A stretch of DNA of 64,000 nt, from the NCBI GenBank assembly GCA_030220185.1, contig JASPKZ010003441.1, positions 930,001 through 994,000 of the forward strand, read 5' to 3'. Below are positions 42,656 through 53,430 of this stretch, piece after piece. A program made the translations under genes and the position numbers. The notes below the pieces were generated by a model. That model was not told the origin of the DNA and made no database searches. It saw only the letters and a program-made list of their open reading frames with translations. Each line of letters starts with the position of its first letter. Position 1 is the stretch's first letter. Source of the DNA: Diploptera punctata (Eukaryota > Arthropoda > Insecta > Blattodea > Blaberidae).

Positions 42656-43135
42656 TGTGAATATATTGTTGAAATATGAAATTTTTTCTCAAGTACTTTA
42701 GATTTGTCTTTGTCTATAACATAAATATTTGTGGTTCCTGCTTCATTAGTCTTCATAGGTTAGAATATGAAATTTAATATTTTTACTCTCTCTACTTAGC
42801 ACATTAACTTTTGTGATAGGAACATGTTCATTTACATTTCTGCTATAGCCAATTGCCAAATGTACTCTTAGCGACAAAAAGAATGGGCCGACTCTTGATC
42901 TGGAATATTTCAAGTTCTAACACGTGATTCACACTAGTAAACTAATAGCACAGTGGAGCTACAATATGTTTCCCTTCTTCATTTGAAGAACATTCTTTCT
43001 AAACACAACAAGGCAGCGAAAGCGTAGCTCAGTGCTTAGTGGCTTGATTCGTATGCAAGAGGTCACAGGTTCGATTCCCGGTGAGGTTGATTTTTTGTTA
43101 AAATGCTTTCTATTTTATTCTGTATGTCCATTCTT
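42656..43135. other. Mostly unassigned; one tRNA-like stretch
   Basis: At 43022-43090 AGCGTAGCTCAGTGCTTAG and GGTTCGATTCCCGG make a weak tRNA-like sequence. The rest is unrecognised. Confidence 0.4.
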
Positions 43136-43435
43136 AGCGCCATAGCGTAGTGGTTAAGGCACCGAGCTACAAGCCGGAGGGTCGAGGGTTCAAGTCCCGT
43201 TGGGGTCAGGATTTTTAAACTGACCCAATCCCTCTGGCGGCACTATGGCCCTGGGGTCGACTCAGCCTCTAACGGAAATGAGTACCAGACGCTTGTTCTG
43301 GGGGTAAAGGCGGCCATCACGCAGGGCTGACAACCCGACTGACATAAAGTGCCGATTGTCTAGAAAAAAGTGGGAGCCTTAACCTCCTACTACCCCGAGG
43401 GCCTCCGGGCCTGTTGTGGGATCACTTTACTTTTA
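43136..43435 (+). mobile_element. SINE A
   Basis: tRNA-like head GCGCCATAGCGTAGTGGTTA with GGTTCAAGTCCCG, body CAGGATTTTTAAACTGACCC, GGGGTCGACTCAGCCTC, TTGTTCTGGGG, GTGGGAGCCTTAACC, tail GATCACTTTACTTTTATG. Confidence 0.85.
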
Positions 43436-43499
43436 TGTCCATTCTTAAAGAAAAAAAAAGACTATTATTTGGAAGTATTACTATTTTTATTATCAATAT

Positions 43500-44110
43500 T
43501 ATTTATTTATTTACAGTTTAATAAAACATCTTGGTATGTCCAAAGCTTTTTAAATTTTTATCTTCTTTCTCCATTCTTCTCTATCTTCTCATTCCAATTC
43601 TTCTCATACCTCTTCTTACATCATCCATTTAAATCTAGGTGGACCTCTCTTTCCTTTTCCAGGTGGAATCCGTTCCAAAGCTTGTCTGGGTAATGTTTTC
43701 TCTGACATCCTACATATATGACCATACCATTCTAGTTGTCTGTATCTCACAAAATCTAATATTGAATTTTGGACTTTCATTTGTTGTGTGATGATTGTAT
43801 TCCTGATTTTTTTCCAATTTAAAATGTCTAGTTGAGCGTCTGAAACAATCCATTTCAGTAGACATAAGCTTTAAACTCAAATTTTTATCCAACTGCCAAG
43901 TTTCTGCACCGTATGTTAGCGTGCTTCGAATTATGGATTTATACATTTCTAATTTGGTATCTATTCTTATGTTCTTATCTCACAAAACTCCGTTTAACAT
44001 TGTTATTACCAATCTGCCTTTTTGAATTCTATATTTTATGTCATTTTCTTGGGTACATTTTGAGTTAATTTTGACCTCCAGGTAATTAAATTCTTCACAT
44101 CATTTGATAC
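43500..44110 (-). mobile_element. LINE C-terminal part
   Basis: Minus frame 43946-43710: MYKSIIRSTLTYGAETWQLD, EMDCFRRSTRHFKLEKN, then QTTRMVWSYM (compare L-x-W-x-G-H-M). About 43690-43600 continues with RLWNGFHLEKEREVHLDLNG-like residues. 5'-truncated. Confidence 0.7.
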
Positions 44111-44113
44111 ATC

Positions 44114-44114
44114 C

Positions 44115-44150
<36 letters not shown>

Positions 44151-44173
44151 CATCATCATCATCATCATCATCA

Positions 44174-44211
<38 letters not shown>

Positions 44212-44380
44212 CAACATGTTCATCGAGTGGAAGGTCAAACTAATGTTAAGATATCAACCTGCAGGAAGAAGAAGACCAGGACGTCCACTCAAAAGACTTC
44301 TGGATGGTGTTTCTCTTGAGGCCGAAACAGGTCAACAAATGGCCTAAATTCGTGAATGTACTATGATGATGATGATATTA

Positions 44381-44438
<58 letters not shown>

Positions 44439-44445
44439 GTCCATC
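44114..44445. repeat. (ATT)n/(ATC)n microsatellites around a LINE tail
   Basis: ATT and ATC triplet runs at 44116-44211 and 44385-44440 flank about 160 bp that resemble a LINE 3' end (ACCAGGACGTCCACTC, CGTGAATGTACTATGATGAT). The long poly-Ile frame here is only the microsatellite. Confidence 0.8.
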
Positions 44446-44869
44446 ATCTATGGACTATTAATTATGCTGCATTTGACATATATAAACTAAATATTTTAAT
44501 TGAAGGGTGAAACTTTTTCCTCACTAATACATAATTAATAAATAAACTCATAAATATATGAAGCTATATTATATTTTACTACATAAATTTATAGCATTAT
44601 TATTAAAACACAATTAAATTTATACCAGTAGCTAAATAGAGTTATAGAGTTTATGAAGGCAGGAATATTACTTATATAGTGTAAAGTGGACGTAGATTAC
44701 GTGGCAGGAGTTAAATGTTATAGGATATATTTTGCGAAAATACAAGTGAATAAAAAAAATGTCGGAGGATTCAAAACCTGGCTTTCACATACATTTTATC
44801 TGGTTATAAGTAGTTTAACCATCTACTCTACTCGAACGTCGGATACTAGTTGCCTTATTTTTATATAAT
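44446..44869. other. No recognisable feature
   Basis: AT-rich, no coding or repeat signature. Confidence 0.35.
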
Positions 44870-44952
44870 AAATTTGGGAATTTTTAACATTATGAGGTTT
44901 TATTAATAAGAATTAAATGAATCGTGAATTCTTCTTACCTCGTACTTCTATG

Positions 44953-45003
44953 TTTTTTAAACACAGCACTGCAGTATCAGCGACCATTGTTACCATCCTC
45001 AGC
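44953..45003 (-). ncRNA. Decayed hammerhead-like motif
   Basis: Helix I ACAG/CTGT, CTGAGGA, T, irregular helix II, GAT in place of GAA, perfect ACTGCAGT, G at the cleavage position (not allowed). Inactive by prediction. Confidence 0.5.
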
Positions 45004-45265
45004 TGTTTTCACGACACTCAATTTTTTCTTTTGCTGGTAATTATCCAAACTGCCATCTGGTGTTCTTTTGAAGGAATTATTTTCTAAACTGCCATATGGT
45101 GTTCTTTTGAAGGAATCATTTTCTAAACTGCCATCTGTTGTATTTTTGAAGAACTTTGTAATCAAGCTCGGTTCGTCTGGAATCGAAGTTCATGGTTCTA
45201 GTATGGTTTTTTTGGAATATATATATTTTCCCAAACTGTTAAATCTAAAGGTTTGGATAGATGTT

Positions 45266-45429
45266 AATATTATTCATTTTTAAACACCTTAATGATGGAC
45301 AATTTATATTTGAAAAGAAAAATATACGCCTAGACTGGGGTTTAAATGGAAGAGCATTGACATAGAAAGTCAAAGGTCCTGGGTTCAAACCCCAGTCTAG
45401 GCGTATATTTTTCTTTTCAAATATAAAAA
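45266..45429. mobile_element. tRNA foldback insertion with 15-bp duplication
   Basis: Flanked by GTTTGGATAGATGTT at 45251-45265 and 45430-45444. The interior has a ~39-bp perfect inverted repeat (tail plus tRNA 3' part) around a plus tRNA-like sequence that lacks its acceptor 5' strand and most of its D-arm. The duplication indicates retroposition. Confidence 0.85.
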
Positions 45430-46045
45430 GTTTGGATAGATGTTTCAAAAGTTTTGTTTCTTTTCCAATTCTATGATGCTCTAATAAACTATGTGCTGCT
45501 ATAGCTGATTTTTCAATTTCTCCATTCTTTATGTTTCTGAAGTGTTCTTTTTTACGAGTTTCCAAGTTCCTCTTTGTTTTTCCTATTTATATCCTGTTGC
45601 AATCTTTGCAGTCAATTTGATAAATTCCAGATTTTTTGTTGTCTGGGGTGTTAATTTTATTATTAGTTAACAGAAGATTACCCAGGCTGAATTTGTTAAT
45701 TGGAGTCAATGTTATATTAAATTTTCTGAAACTTATTATGAACTTCAGGATGGTAAGTGAATTTCTTGAATTTTACATCTTTCTTGGAATCTTGTTGTAG
45801 GTGTTGTACATGAAATCTTCAGGTTTTAATCATGTGTCACATAAACATGCAATTTTCAATAGTCTATTACACAGATTGATAAATATTCCACTTAATGTAG
45901 AAGATTTTGATAATGAATATAATCATATATTGTACATGTTGCTAAAATAAATGGTTTTGATGAAGACGTAATAAAGAATAAATTAAAGAAATTTAAACAA
46001 CAGAAAAGCTTACAGGAATACACAGGAAAACGTTGTTGAAGAAGA

Positions 46046-46239
46046 TGATCATTTAAGATGTTCCAAAAGCCTGGGCTACATACTGAACCCTGCGGGCAAC
46101 CTCTTGTAATCCTTTTTGTGACCATTGCATCACTTATAGATAATTGTATTTGTCAGTTTGTAAAATAGTTTCTTATGAGAGCATATAAATTTCTGGGACA
46201 ATGTTTTGCTTTCTTTTAATACAATAGATTTATGTAATT
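46046..46239. other. No recognisable feature
   Basis: Short unassigned stretch between two PLE foldbacks. Confidence 0.35.
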
Positions 46240-46296
46240 ATTAATTAAATGAAAATAAAACATAGTTTTATTTGATTTTCATATTTATTATATAAT

Positions 46297-46340
46297 TCAG
46301 TGACAGCTGTTTCGGTACACTGTACCTTCTTCAGACATGT
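46297..46340 (-). ncRNA. Hammerhead ribozyme-like, PLE family 3
   Basis: CTGAAGA, A, GGTACA-GTGTACC helix II, GAA, ACAGCTGT, C. Core intact. Confidence 0.73.
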
Positions 46341-47183
46341 TAACAAATTATTAATTGTGTTCCAACTGATCTAAGCAACAATACAACAATATTTATTTAA
46401 ATTTTTTAATTTAACAAAGGGGATTCATTCAAATCAAGTTGAGAATTTAACAGTTTTTTTACTACTTTTAAATTTATTAATTTCTACAGCCTCCAAAAGA
46501 TCTAACTTCTTACCCTTATCACAAATATGTAAAATTTCAAAATTTGGATCGAAACAATGATTAAATTGGAATAGGTGGTTAGCATATTTTGAATTTTCTA
46601 AATTTCTGTTATATGCTCTCATGTGTTCCTTTATCTGAGAGATAAAAGGTCTACCAGTTTGTTCTATATAGACATTATCACATGTGCCACACTTCAATTT
46701 ATATACACCTGATAATTTTTCTTTTTTTGTTTTGGTTTTGTTTTTTATTATATTTTGTAGAGTTTTATTAGTTTTAAATGCCACATTAATGTTCAACTTT
46801 TTAAAGTGTTTAGATATTTTATTTGAAAGTGGGCCTATGTATGACATTACGACATATTTCTTTATGTTTTCTTTGAGTAAAGGAAAAACTTTGTTAATTG
46901 CTTTTTTGTAATGAACGTTCTTAATTAAACATTTTAAAATGTGCTAACCACCTATTCCAATTTAATAATTTTTTCGATCCAAATTTTGAAATTATACATA
47001 TTTGTGATAAGGGTAAGAAGTTAGATCTTTTGGAGGCTGTAGAAATTAATAAATTTAAAAGTAGTAAAAAACTGTTAAATTCTCAACTTGATTTGAATGA
47101 ATCCCCTTTGTTAAATTAAAAAATTTAAATAAATATTGTTGTATTGTTGCTTTGATCAGTTGGAACACAATTCATAATTTGTT

Positions 47184-47229
47184 AACATGTCTGAAGAAGG
47201 TACAGTGTACCGAAACAGCTGTCACTGAA
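47184..47229 (+). ncRNA. Hammerhead ribozyme-like, PLE family 3, upstream of exon E
   Basis: CTGAAGA, A, helix II GGTAC/GTACC, GAA, ACAGCTGT, C. Sense strand of CMTR2, about 125 bp before the exon E acceptor. Helix I is weak. Confidence 0.73.
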
Positions 47230-47354
47230 TTATATAATAAATATGAAAATCAAATAAAACTACGTTTTATTTTTATTTAATTAATAAATATGGATTTTCA
47301 TCAAGTAAACACCAACTCAATTGATGATTTATGTAATGCTTTTATTTTGAACAG

Positions 47355-47529
47355 GTTGGTTTTGTCAAGCCAAATAAACAAGATTTTGGTATTGTGTTCT
47401 GCCACTTTCGCAAGTGGAATCCCAAGATGAAAAAATTCTTGGATGAAGTGGATACTGTGATACAGAAACTGCAAGATGAAGGTGGAAAGCGAACAGTTCT
47501 TTCATTATTCCCAGTCAATAAATTGTGCG
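47355..47529 (+). CDS. CMTR2: CMTR2 internal exon E (C-terminal FtsJ-like domain)
   Basis: A 175-bp exon with acceptor TTTTGAACAG and donor TGCG/GTAAGT, ending in phase 1. It encodes 58 full codons starting VGFVKPNKQDFGIVFCHF and ending VLSLFPVNKLC. The VGFVKP strand continues the FtsJ-like fold from exon D. The end corresponds to the family pattern V-L-Q-F-V-P-M-E-V-L. A PLE terminus carrying a sense-strand hammerhead (47184-47229) ends about 125 bp upstream of the acceptor, and a tRNA-like tandem array begins about 60 bp downstream of the donor. Confidence 0.87.
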
Positions 47530-47587
47530 GTAAGTTATGCTATATCAATACAAACACAACCATTTTAATGATGTATTTATTATTAAT

Positions 47588-48295
47588 TTAACATTTCTCA
47601 ATGAAAGATAAATTATATTTGAAGAGAAAAATTTTCGCCTAGACCGAGACTCGAACCTGGGACATTTGGCTTGCCGGGCCAAATGCTCTACCAACTGAGC
47701 TACCGAGGCGAGTTACGATCTAGACGCAAATTTTTCTCTTATATACGTTGCAATTCCCTCTCACCAAATGCTTTTGAAACCATTGTTTCTATCTTTGCAA
47801 ATGGTGGCTTCTTAGTTAAGAAGACATTTATTGGGAATTTAACATTACTTTATAAAGCTAGTAAGGCTTCTAATGATGATTTTATTATTAATTTAACATT
47901 TCTCAATGAAAGATAAATTATATTTGAAGAGAAAAATTTTCGCCTAGACCGAGACTCAAACCCGGGACCTTTGGCTTGCCGGGCCAAATGCTCTACCAAC
48001 TGAGCTACCGAGGCGAGTTACGATCTAGATGCAAAATTTTCTCTTATATACGTTGTAATTCCCTCTCATCAAATGCTTTTGAAACCATTGTTTCTATCTT
48101 TGCAAATGGCGGCTTCTTAGTTAAGAAGACATTTATTGGGAATTTAACATTACTTTATAAAGCTAGTAAGGCTTCTAATGATGTTTTTATTATTAATTTA
48201 ACATTTCTCAATGAAAGATAAATTATATTTGAAGCGCCAAAGGTCCCGGGTTCGAGTCTCGGTCTAGGCGAAAATTTTTCTCTTCAAATACAACC
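47588..48295. repeat. tRNA-like tandem array (305-bp period) with inverted end
   Basis: Unit starts at 47591, 47896 and 48201 (period 305). tRNA-like sequences on the minus strand at 47637-47709 and 47942-48014. The third unit inverts after about 35 bp: at about 48235 the sequence continues with the plus-strand 3' half of the tRNA and tail. Confidence 0.88.
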
Positions 48296-48354
48296 ATTTT
48301 AATATTCCAAGGTCTTTCACATCTTCCTGTTCCTATTTCAATATCCTATAGTCA

Positions 48355-48850
48355 TTTTTTTTTGTGGCAGATCAGGCCTATATACCAGCTGCCACATGTG
48401 TTAATCACAGAGGTGGACATTCATCCAGCTAGAGTAGGGGTGACATGATTTAAGCATGTCAGGTACTCCAATCATTACAGTTGGTTTTCTCAACCTAGAA
48501 CTGCTACTTATTGTACTACCAAAGTTCATCATGGTCCTGGGTGTACACAGGTCCCATACCGAGTGAAATTCCTCCTTCATGGGGTCTCCAACCAGTGAAA
48601 GATTCATAGTCATGATGCCTTAAAAAGCTCAGCTACAGTATGGAACAAAGGTAAATCGATCCAACTATAGGCCTTAGGAGGTTCTTCGAGTATTAGAATC
48701 ACCATTCCAGAAAATTGCTACAAGCGAACTCTATGTGATGGCCGTTTTTATCCCCATAGTATATGTCTGATACTCATGTAAGTTGGATGCAGGGTCATAA
48801 TGCCGCTGCAAGGTTTAGTGGTTAACTTGCAAAATCAGACCATTAAGGGA
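48355..48850 (-). mobile_element. Diverged SINE B and SINE A remnants
   Basis: 48355-48600 resembles the SINE B body in reverse (CCACATGTGTTAATCACAGA, TTCTCAACCTAGAACTGC). 48655-48850 resembles SINE A in reverse. Both are old. Confidence 0.55.
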
Positions 48851-49569
48851 GGGAGTAGTTAACCCTGAATATAAAAAAAACTGCTCTAGTGTCAAAAATA
48901 ATTTTTTTTTGCAACTGAATTCTCTATATGCTATTGAAATGAAGCAAGAAACATATTCTCAAAAGATCATTAGAAGTTCTAGTGGCCAGCATATTTGTGT
49001 TATAATGAATCTTGGCATGTAACATTTGATATAATTAATTAGAAATTACCATTAGGAATGGAAACTTACGTGGAATAGAAACTTTGAAAATTGCTCTAAC
49101 GTCTGCAATATTTTTTCTTCACATTGAAACTGGATGCAAACAATTGAATTAACCAAAAAGATAGCTATATTCTATAAACCAACTAAAACAGGCCATAAAT
49201 TTGATTTGATGATGATTTTGCTTAGTATATATATTTTCTGTGCGATTGACTTTGCTATATGTGGCCTTTTCCAAATTTCCTTTTGATTTGTTGTTTTCCA
49301 TAGATCATTGTTTCATATGGTCTATATCCATCATATTCTCAGGTCTGATTCGTAAAAATTGTATTAATTATTAGCAGTATAAAATTTATTGGCTGTATGG
49401 TAAATCCAACTCATAAACAAAAATCTTCAATTATAAATTATATACACTGCTTTATCAGTTAGCAAAGTGTACAATCAAACTCCAATAAATCAAATTTTCT
49501 ATTTCTCGATAATTTTAATTTCCCTGTGGAGGCATATATATTTTAAAATTAATATAAAATTATAGAATA
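48851..49569. other. Intronic sequence, nothing recognised
   Basis: About 720 bp without coding or repeat signature. Confidence 0.4.
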
Positions 49570-50720
49570 TTCACCTGAAAGGTCCGTCTCCTCAACTTAA
49601 TTATCATTTAACTGTAGCGCTTTCGGGACTTGTCCCATCATCGGCAGGATTCAAAAACTGGTGTTTCACTGAAGATCTGGTAGAGGGGGTTGCATGTATT
49701 TGGTTCGTTTTCGTTTATCAGGCTGTCGTTGTGAGCTGCTTTCATGATTTCCATCTCTTCGAGTACATTTATCTTCGCTGGATTATTTTCTCTGTGCATT
49801 ACTGTTAGGGTGTTTTCAATATTTAACATGCGATGTCCTTCATGGATGACGTGTTTTGCATAGCTTGATTTACCTTCTGCATGAATGAAGTCTCGAAAAT
49901 GTTCTTTGAATCTGATGTTAAAACTCCTGTTTGTCCTTCCTATATAAAATTTGTTGCAGTCCTTACATGTCAGTTTATAAACTCCTTTGCTGTTGAAAAT
50001 GTTATTTTCTTCAATGTTATTGTTTATTATGTTGTTTAATTTGTTATTGGTTCTGTATGCTATTTTTACGTTTTTATCGGCTTTCTTTAGTGCATTGGCT
50101 AATTTTGTCGTTTCTTTTCCTGTGTATGTAAGTGTTATCCATGTTTTCTTGTTGTTGTCAGATTCTTTTTCTAGTTTAGTTATGTTGGTTATGTTGTTCT
50201 TCCTTTTTTGTTTTTTTACGAGTTTATCTATGAATTCTTCATTATAGCCATTGGTTTTTTGCCATATACTTAATGTAGTTGAGTTCTTGGATATAATTGT
50301 CTTTGCTTAATGGGAGTTTCAACATTCTACTGACTAAGCTATTAAATGTACTAATTTTCTGTTGAAAAGGGTGTGTAGAATTTTTGTTTATGGCCAGAGC
50401 ATTGTTTGTGGGTTTCCGGTAGATACCGATTTCTAGTTTGTTGTTGTGTAGATTTTTGGTTATAGACAAATCTAAGTAGTTTATGCTGTTGTTAACTTCT
50501 ATTTCTTCGGTGAAAGTGATTTTTTCATGCATGTTGTTTAAGTCTTGTAGTATTTCTTTTTCTTTTCTGTTTTCATTTTCATATATTACTAGTACATCAT
50601 CGACATATCGTGTTATTAGTTTTATGTTGAATTTGTGTATTAGTTCCTCAAAATGTTTATTTTCCAGTTCTTGTAGGAAGATTTCTGCCATTATTCCCGA
50701 TGGGGAGTCCTACATTGATT
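49570..50720 (-). mobile_element. PLE family 4, 3' two-thirds
   Basis: Minus: RT end and linker 50691-50242 (MAEIFLQELENKHFEELIH, RYVDDVLVIYE, NYLDLSITKN, YRKPTNNALAINKN). A frame break follows. GIY-YIG with KGVYKLTCKDCNKFYIGRTN and FKEHFRDF, then HVIHEGHRMLNIENTL to 49638. Ends with the ribozyme 49613-49648 and AGTTGAGGAGACGG. A distinct lineage from A-H and 3, resembling PLEs with a shorter GIY-YIG tail. Confidence 0.85.
49613..49648 (-). ncRNA. Hammerhead-like, PLE family 4, C4 variant
   Basis: Helix I CTG/CAG, core CCGATGA (U4 replaced by C), T, helix II GGGAC/GTCCC with 2-nt loop, GAA, palindrome AGCGCT, A at the cleavage site. Stems are perfect; U4C probably lowers activity. Confidence 0.65.
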
Positions 50721-53055
50721 AAACAATTAGGATTTATTGTTTTCGAAAATTTAATTAAAAATTTTTTCGAATTTTTAAATTATGAAATAAAGAAAAAAGT
50801 TAATAGACAGAAGAAGAAATTCATGAATTTGACTAAAAAATGCAAAATAGACACAAAGAACAGAATTAATTTTGAAGAAGAAGAAGTAAGAAATGATATA
50901 TCTGAAAGTTTCCAAAGTAAAATTACACTGAAGGAAGATAATGTAATTAATCTTTCTAAAGTAGCTTTGAAAAAAGAAGAACTTAGTTTGCTCAATCAAG
51001 GTTTAAAAACTTGTATTCAGATAATGTTGAAGATTTTGTTGCAGATATTGAAATTGCAATGGTTAGTTTAGAAAATGAAGAAAAAACAATCATTCGGAAA
51101 AGAAGTGAAAAAATTTTAGAAGAAATAAAAAACACTCCCAAAAATGTGTTGGCAAATAAAAATATGACCATTTTAAAAAGATAAACAACAAAAATTTAAT
51201 ATTTTCTAAAGCTGATAAGGGGAATAAAATAGTAATTTTAGAAAAATCTGAATATATCAAGAGGATGGAAAATCTTTTAGAATCAAAAGAATATTTGGAA
51301 CTAAAAAAGGATCCCCTACCAAAAACTATAAAAACTTTTGACAAAACTTTAAAAGAAATTGAGCATACAATTCCTGATACAGAAAAATGTAAATTGAAAG
51401 TCCCAAATTCTTCTAATCCTCGAATGTATGGTCTCCCCAAAATTCATAAAATTGGGAATAAAATGAGACCGATAATTAATAATATAGGGTCCCCGTCTTA
51501 TTATTTATCAAAATGGTTAGTACAGAAATTTAAAAGTTTTCCAGAATTTGAAAATAAAAGTATTGAAAATTCTTTACAACTAATTGATGAATTGAATAAC
51601 ATTAGAGTGGTTCATAATGATAGATTTGTGTCTTTCGATGTTGTTTCATTGTTTCCAAATGTTCCAATAAGAAAAATGTTATATTTTTTGGAAAAATGGT
51701 TGAGTTCTTTGGATTTAAATAAGGAAGAAATAGAAGAATACATTAAGCTTACAAAATGTTGTATTGAAAACTCCTATTTTACTTTAACGGTAAATTTTAC
51801 AAACAAGTTTCGGGTTTATCTATGGGAAATCCTCTTTCGCCTTTCTTGGCTAATTTATATATGAGTTACTTCGAGTGCCATATCACCAAGGCTTACCCAT
51901 GGATTTTCAAGAGTTGGTACAGATATGTTGATGATATTTTTTCGATAATAAATTTTAAACATGTTGATGATGCGTTGAAATTACTTAATCTACAAGATGT
52001 ATCAATTAAATTTACCATAGAATCAGAAATTGAAAACAAAATTCCGTTTTTGGATTTATACATAATTAGGAATGAAAAAACTCAAAAATTGAATTTGATA
52101 TATATAGGAAGGGTACACATACTGATAATTATATTAAATCAACAGGTTTCAATCCACTGGCACATAAACATGCAATATTTAATAGTCTCTTATATAGATT
52201 AATAAAGGTCCCATTAAAAGGAGAAAATTTTAAGAAAGAATATGAAAACATCCTAAATATAGCCAGATTAAATGGTTTTAAAAAGGATATAATATCTAAC
52301 AAATTAAAGAAATTCAGAAAGATAAAACAACTTAAAGAATGCTCTACCCTACAAATGGTTAGTAACGAAAAGAAGAATTTCAAGAAAATTACTTACCATC
52401 CAATAGTACATGGGAAATTTAAAAAAATTTGACAAATACAACATTACTTTGGCACCAATAAATAAATTTAGTCTGGAAAAACTTTTAAATACCAATAAAA
52501 AAATCAACATCCCAGACAGTAAGAAATCTGGAATTTATCAAATTAATTGTAATGATTGTAGCAAAGTATACATAGGAAAAACAAAAAGGAATTTAGAAAC
52601 ACGCACTAAAGAACATTTTAGAAATATTAAAAATTGTGAAATTGAAAAATCAGCAATTGCTGCACTAGTTTACTAGAACATCATAAAATTGAAAAAGAAG
52701 CGAAACTTTAAAACAGTTGGATAAACCGTTGGAATTGACAATTTGGGAATTGATATTCATTCAGAAGAATAAATATCGATCTATGAATTTCGATATTCCG
52801 GTGGATAAAAATTTAATTACAAAATTTATAATCCCAACGAAAGATGGCAGCACAAGAGGTGATGTCACTAAAGAAATCAACAATCACGGAATTTCATCAA
52901 TGGACGCCATGACTGATGAAGGACATGATTTTGTCTGAAACCGTCGGTATCAAAGAAGTTTGAAAATGTATGAGGTGAGTCAATTAAAATATGTTCTCCA
53001 TTCATTATTAATAATATAACCTCATAATGTTTACTTCCCGATATTAATTTAAAAA
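50721..53055 (+). mobile_element. PLE, nearly full length (N-terminus, RT, GIY-YIG)
   Basis: N-terminal helical part 50721-51180 (NRINFEEEEVRNDISESF, LSLLNQGLKTC). RT 51265-51864 (MYGLPKIHKIGNKMRPIIN, FVSFDVVSLFPNVP). A frameshift at about 51790 leads to 51822-52202 (MGNPLSPFLANLYM, RYVDDIFSI, IPFLDLYIIRNE). Another frameshift is near 52105. Linker, then GIY-YIG 52410-52676 (GIYQINCNDCSKVYIGK, KEHFRNIKN). A final frame 52717-52938 runs up to the ribozyme. Joined head to head with the unrelated family-4 PLE at about 50720. It gives the most complete domain order in the window. Confidence 0.9.
52907..52953 (+). ncRNA. Hammerhead ribozyme-like, terminus of the 50721-53055 PLE
   Basis: Helix I TGA/TCA, CTGATGA, extra A, helix II GGACA/TGTCT, GAA, helix III ACCG/CGGT with 1-nt loop, A. 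Core intact. Confidence 0.72.
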
Positions 53056-53094
53056 AATCTATTTCTTTAACTGGAATTTAGAGTAGTAATACAT

Positions 53095-53430
53095 GTTCAA
53101 TATCCCACGAGTGGTTAAAGCAAGAAGCCTTGGCACAGAGCTACGGGACGTGCACTGGTTCAAGTCTCCATGGGGGAAGAAATTTTTTCATGTAATTTCA
53201 GCCAGTATGCGACTGATCCCCACCCAGCATCGTGAGGCATTTGGGTAGCTACAATAAGTAGTGGCTCCAGGTTGAGAAGACCAGCTATAATGGCAGGGGG
53301 ACCTAACATGCTTGACCACGTGTCACCCCTACACTGGCTGAATGATGTTGGTGATTAACACATGTGGATGTGAGGCCAGTAACCGGCTGGTAGTCTAGGG
53401 CCTTCCACGCCTGTCCCACCATCGAGAATC
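53095..53430 (+). mobile_element. SINE B
   Basis: Head CACGAGTGGTTAAAGCAAG with GGTTCAAGTCTCC, body CAATAAGTAGTGGCTCCAGG, CACCCCTACACTGGCTG, ACACATGTGGATGTGAGG, end GGCCTTCCACGCCTGTC. Confidence 0.8.

Larger units (their letters stand above)
44870..46045. mobile_element. PLE foldback (same family as 62815-64000) with insertion
   Basis: Minus arm 45800-44870: RNLETRKKEHFRNIKNGEIE, EKSAIAAHSLLEHHRIGKE, KLLKHLSK (broken by a tRNA foldback), VWENIYI. Plus arm 45810-46045: KSSGFNHVSHKHAIFNS-like, RLINIPLNVEDF, INGFDED. Nearly identical in sequence to the open PLE at the window end. Confidence 0.78.
46240..47285. mobile_element. PLE family 3 foldback (short)
   Basis: Minus arm 46260-46930: SYIGPLSNKISKHFKK, KLSGVYKLKCGTCDNVYIEQ, GRPFISQIKEHMRAYNRN. 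Plus arm from about 46935: YANHLFQFNNF-like, KLDLLEAVEINKFKSS, then the terminus. In the minus arm the YIG Gly is replaced by Glu. Confidence 0.85.

Noticed and set aside
44104..44319. Reading frame with a long poly-isoleucine run
   Set aside because: It is only an ATT/ATC microsatellite beside a LINE tail.
4561..48014. Minus-strand tRNA-like sequences as functional tRNA genes
   Set aside because: They sit in tandem repeat units, have acceptor mismatches or abnormal anticodon arms, and AGA anticodons without a Ser-type variable arm.
49987..50247. 86-codon hydrophobic plus-strand frame
   Set aside because: Antisense shadow of the family 4 PLE linker.
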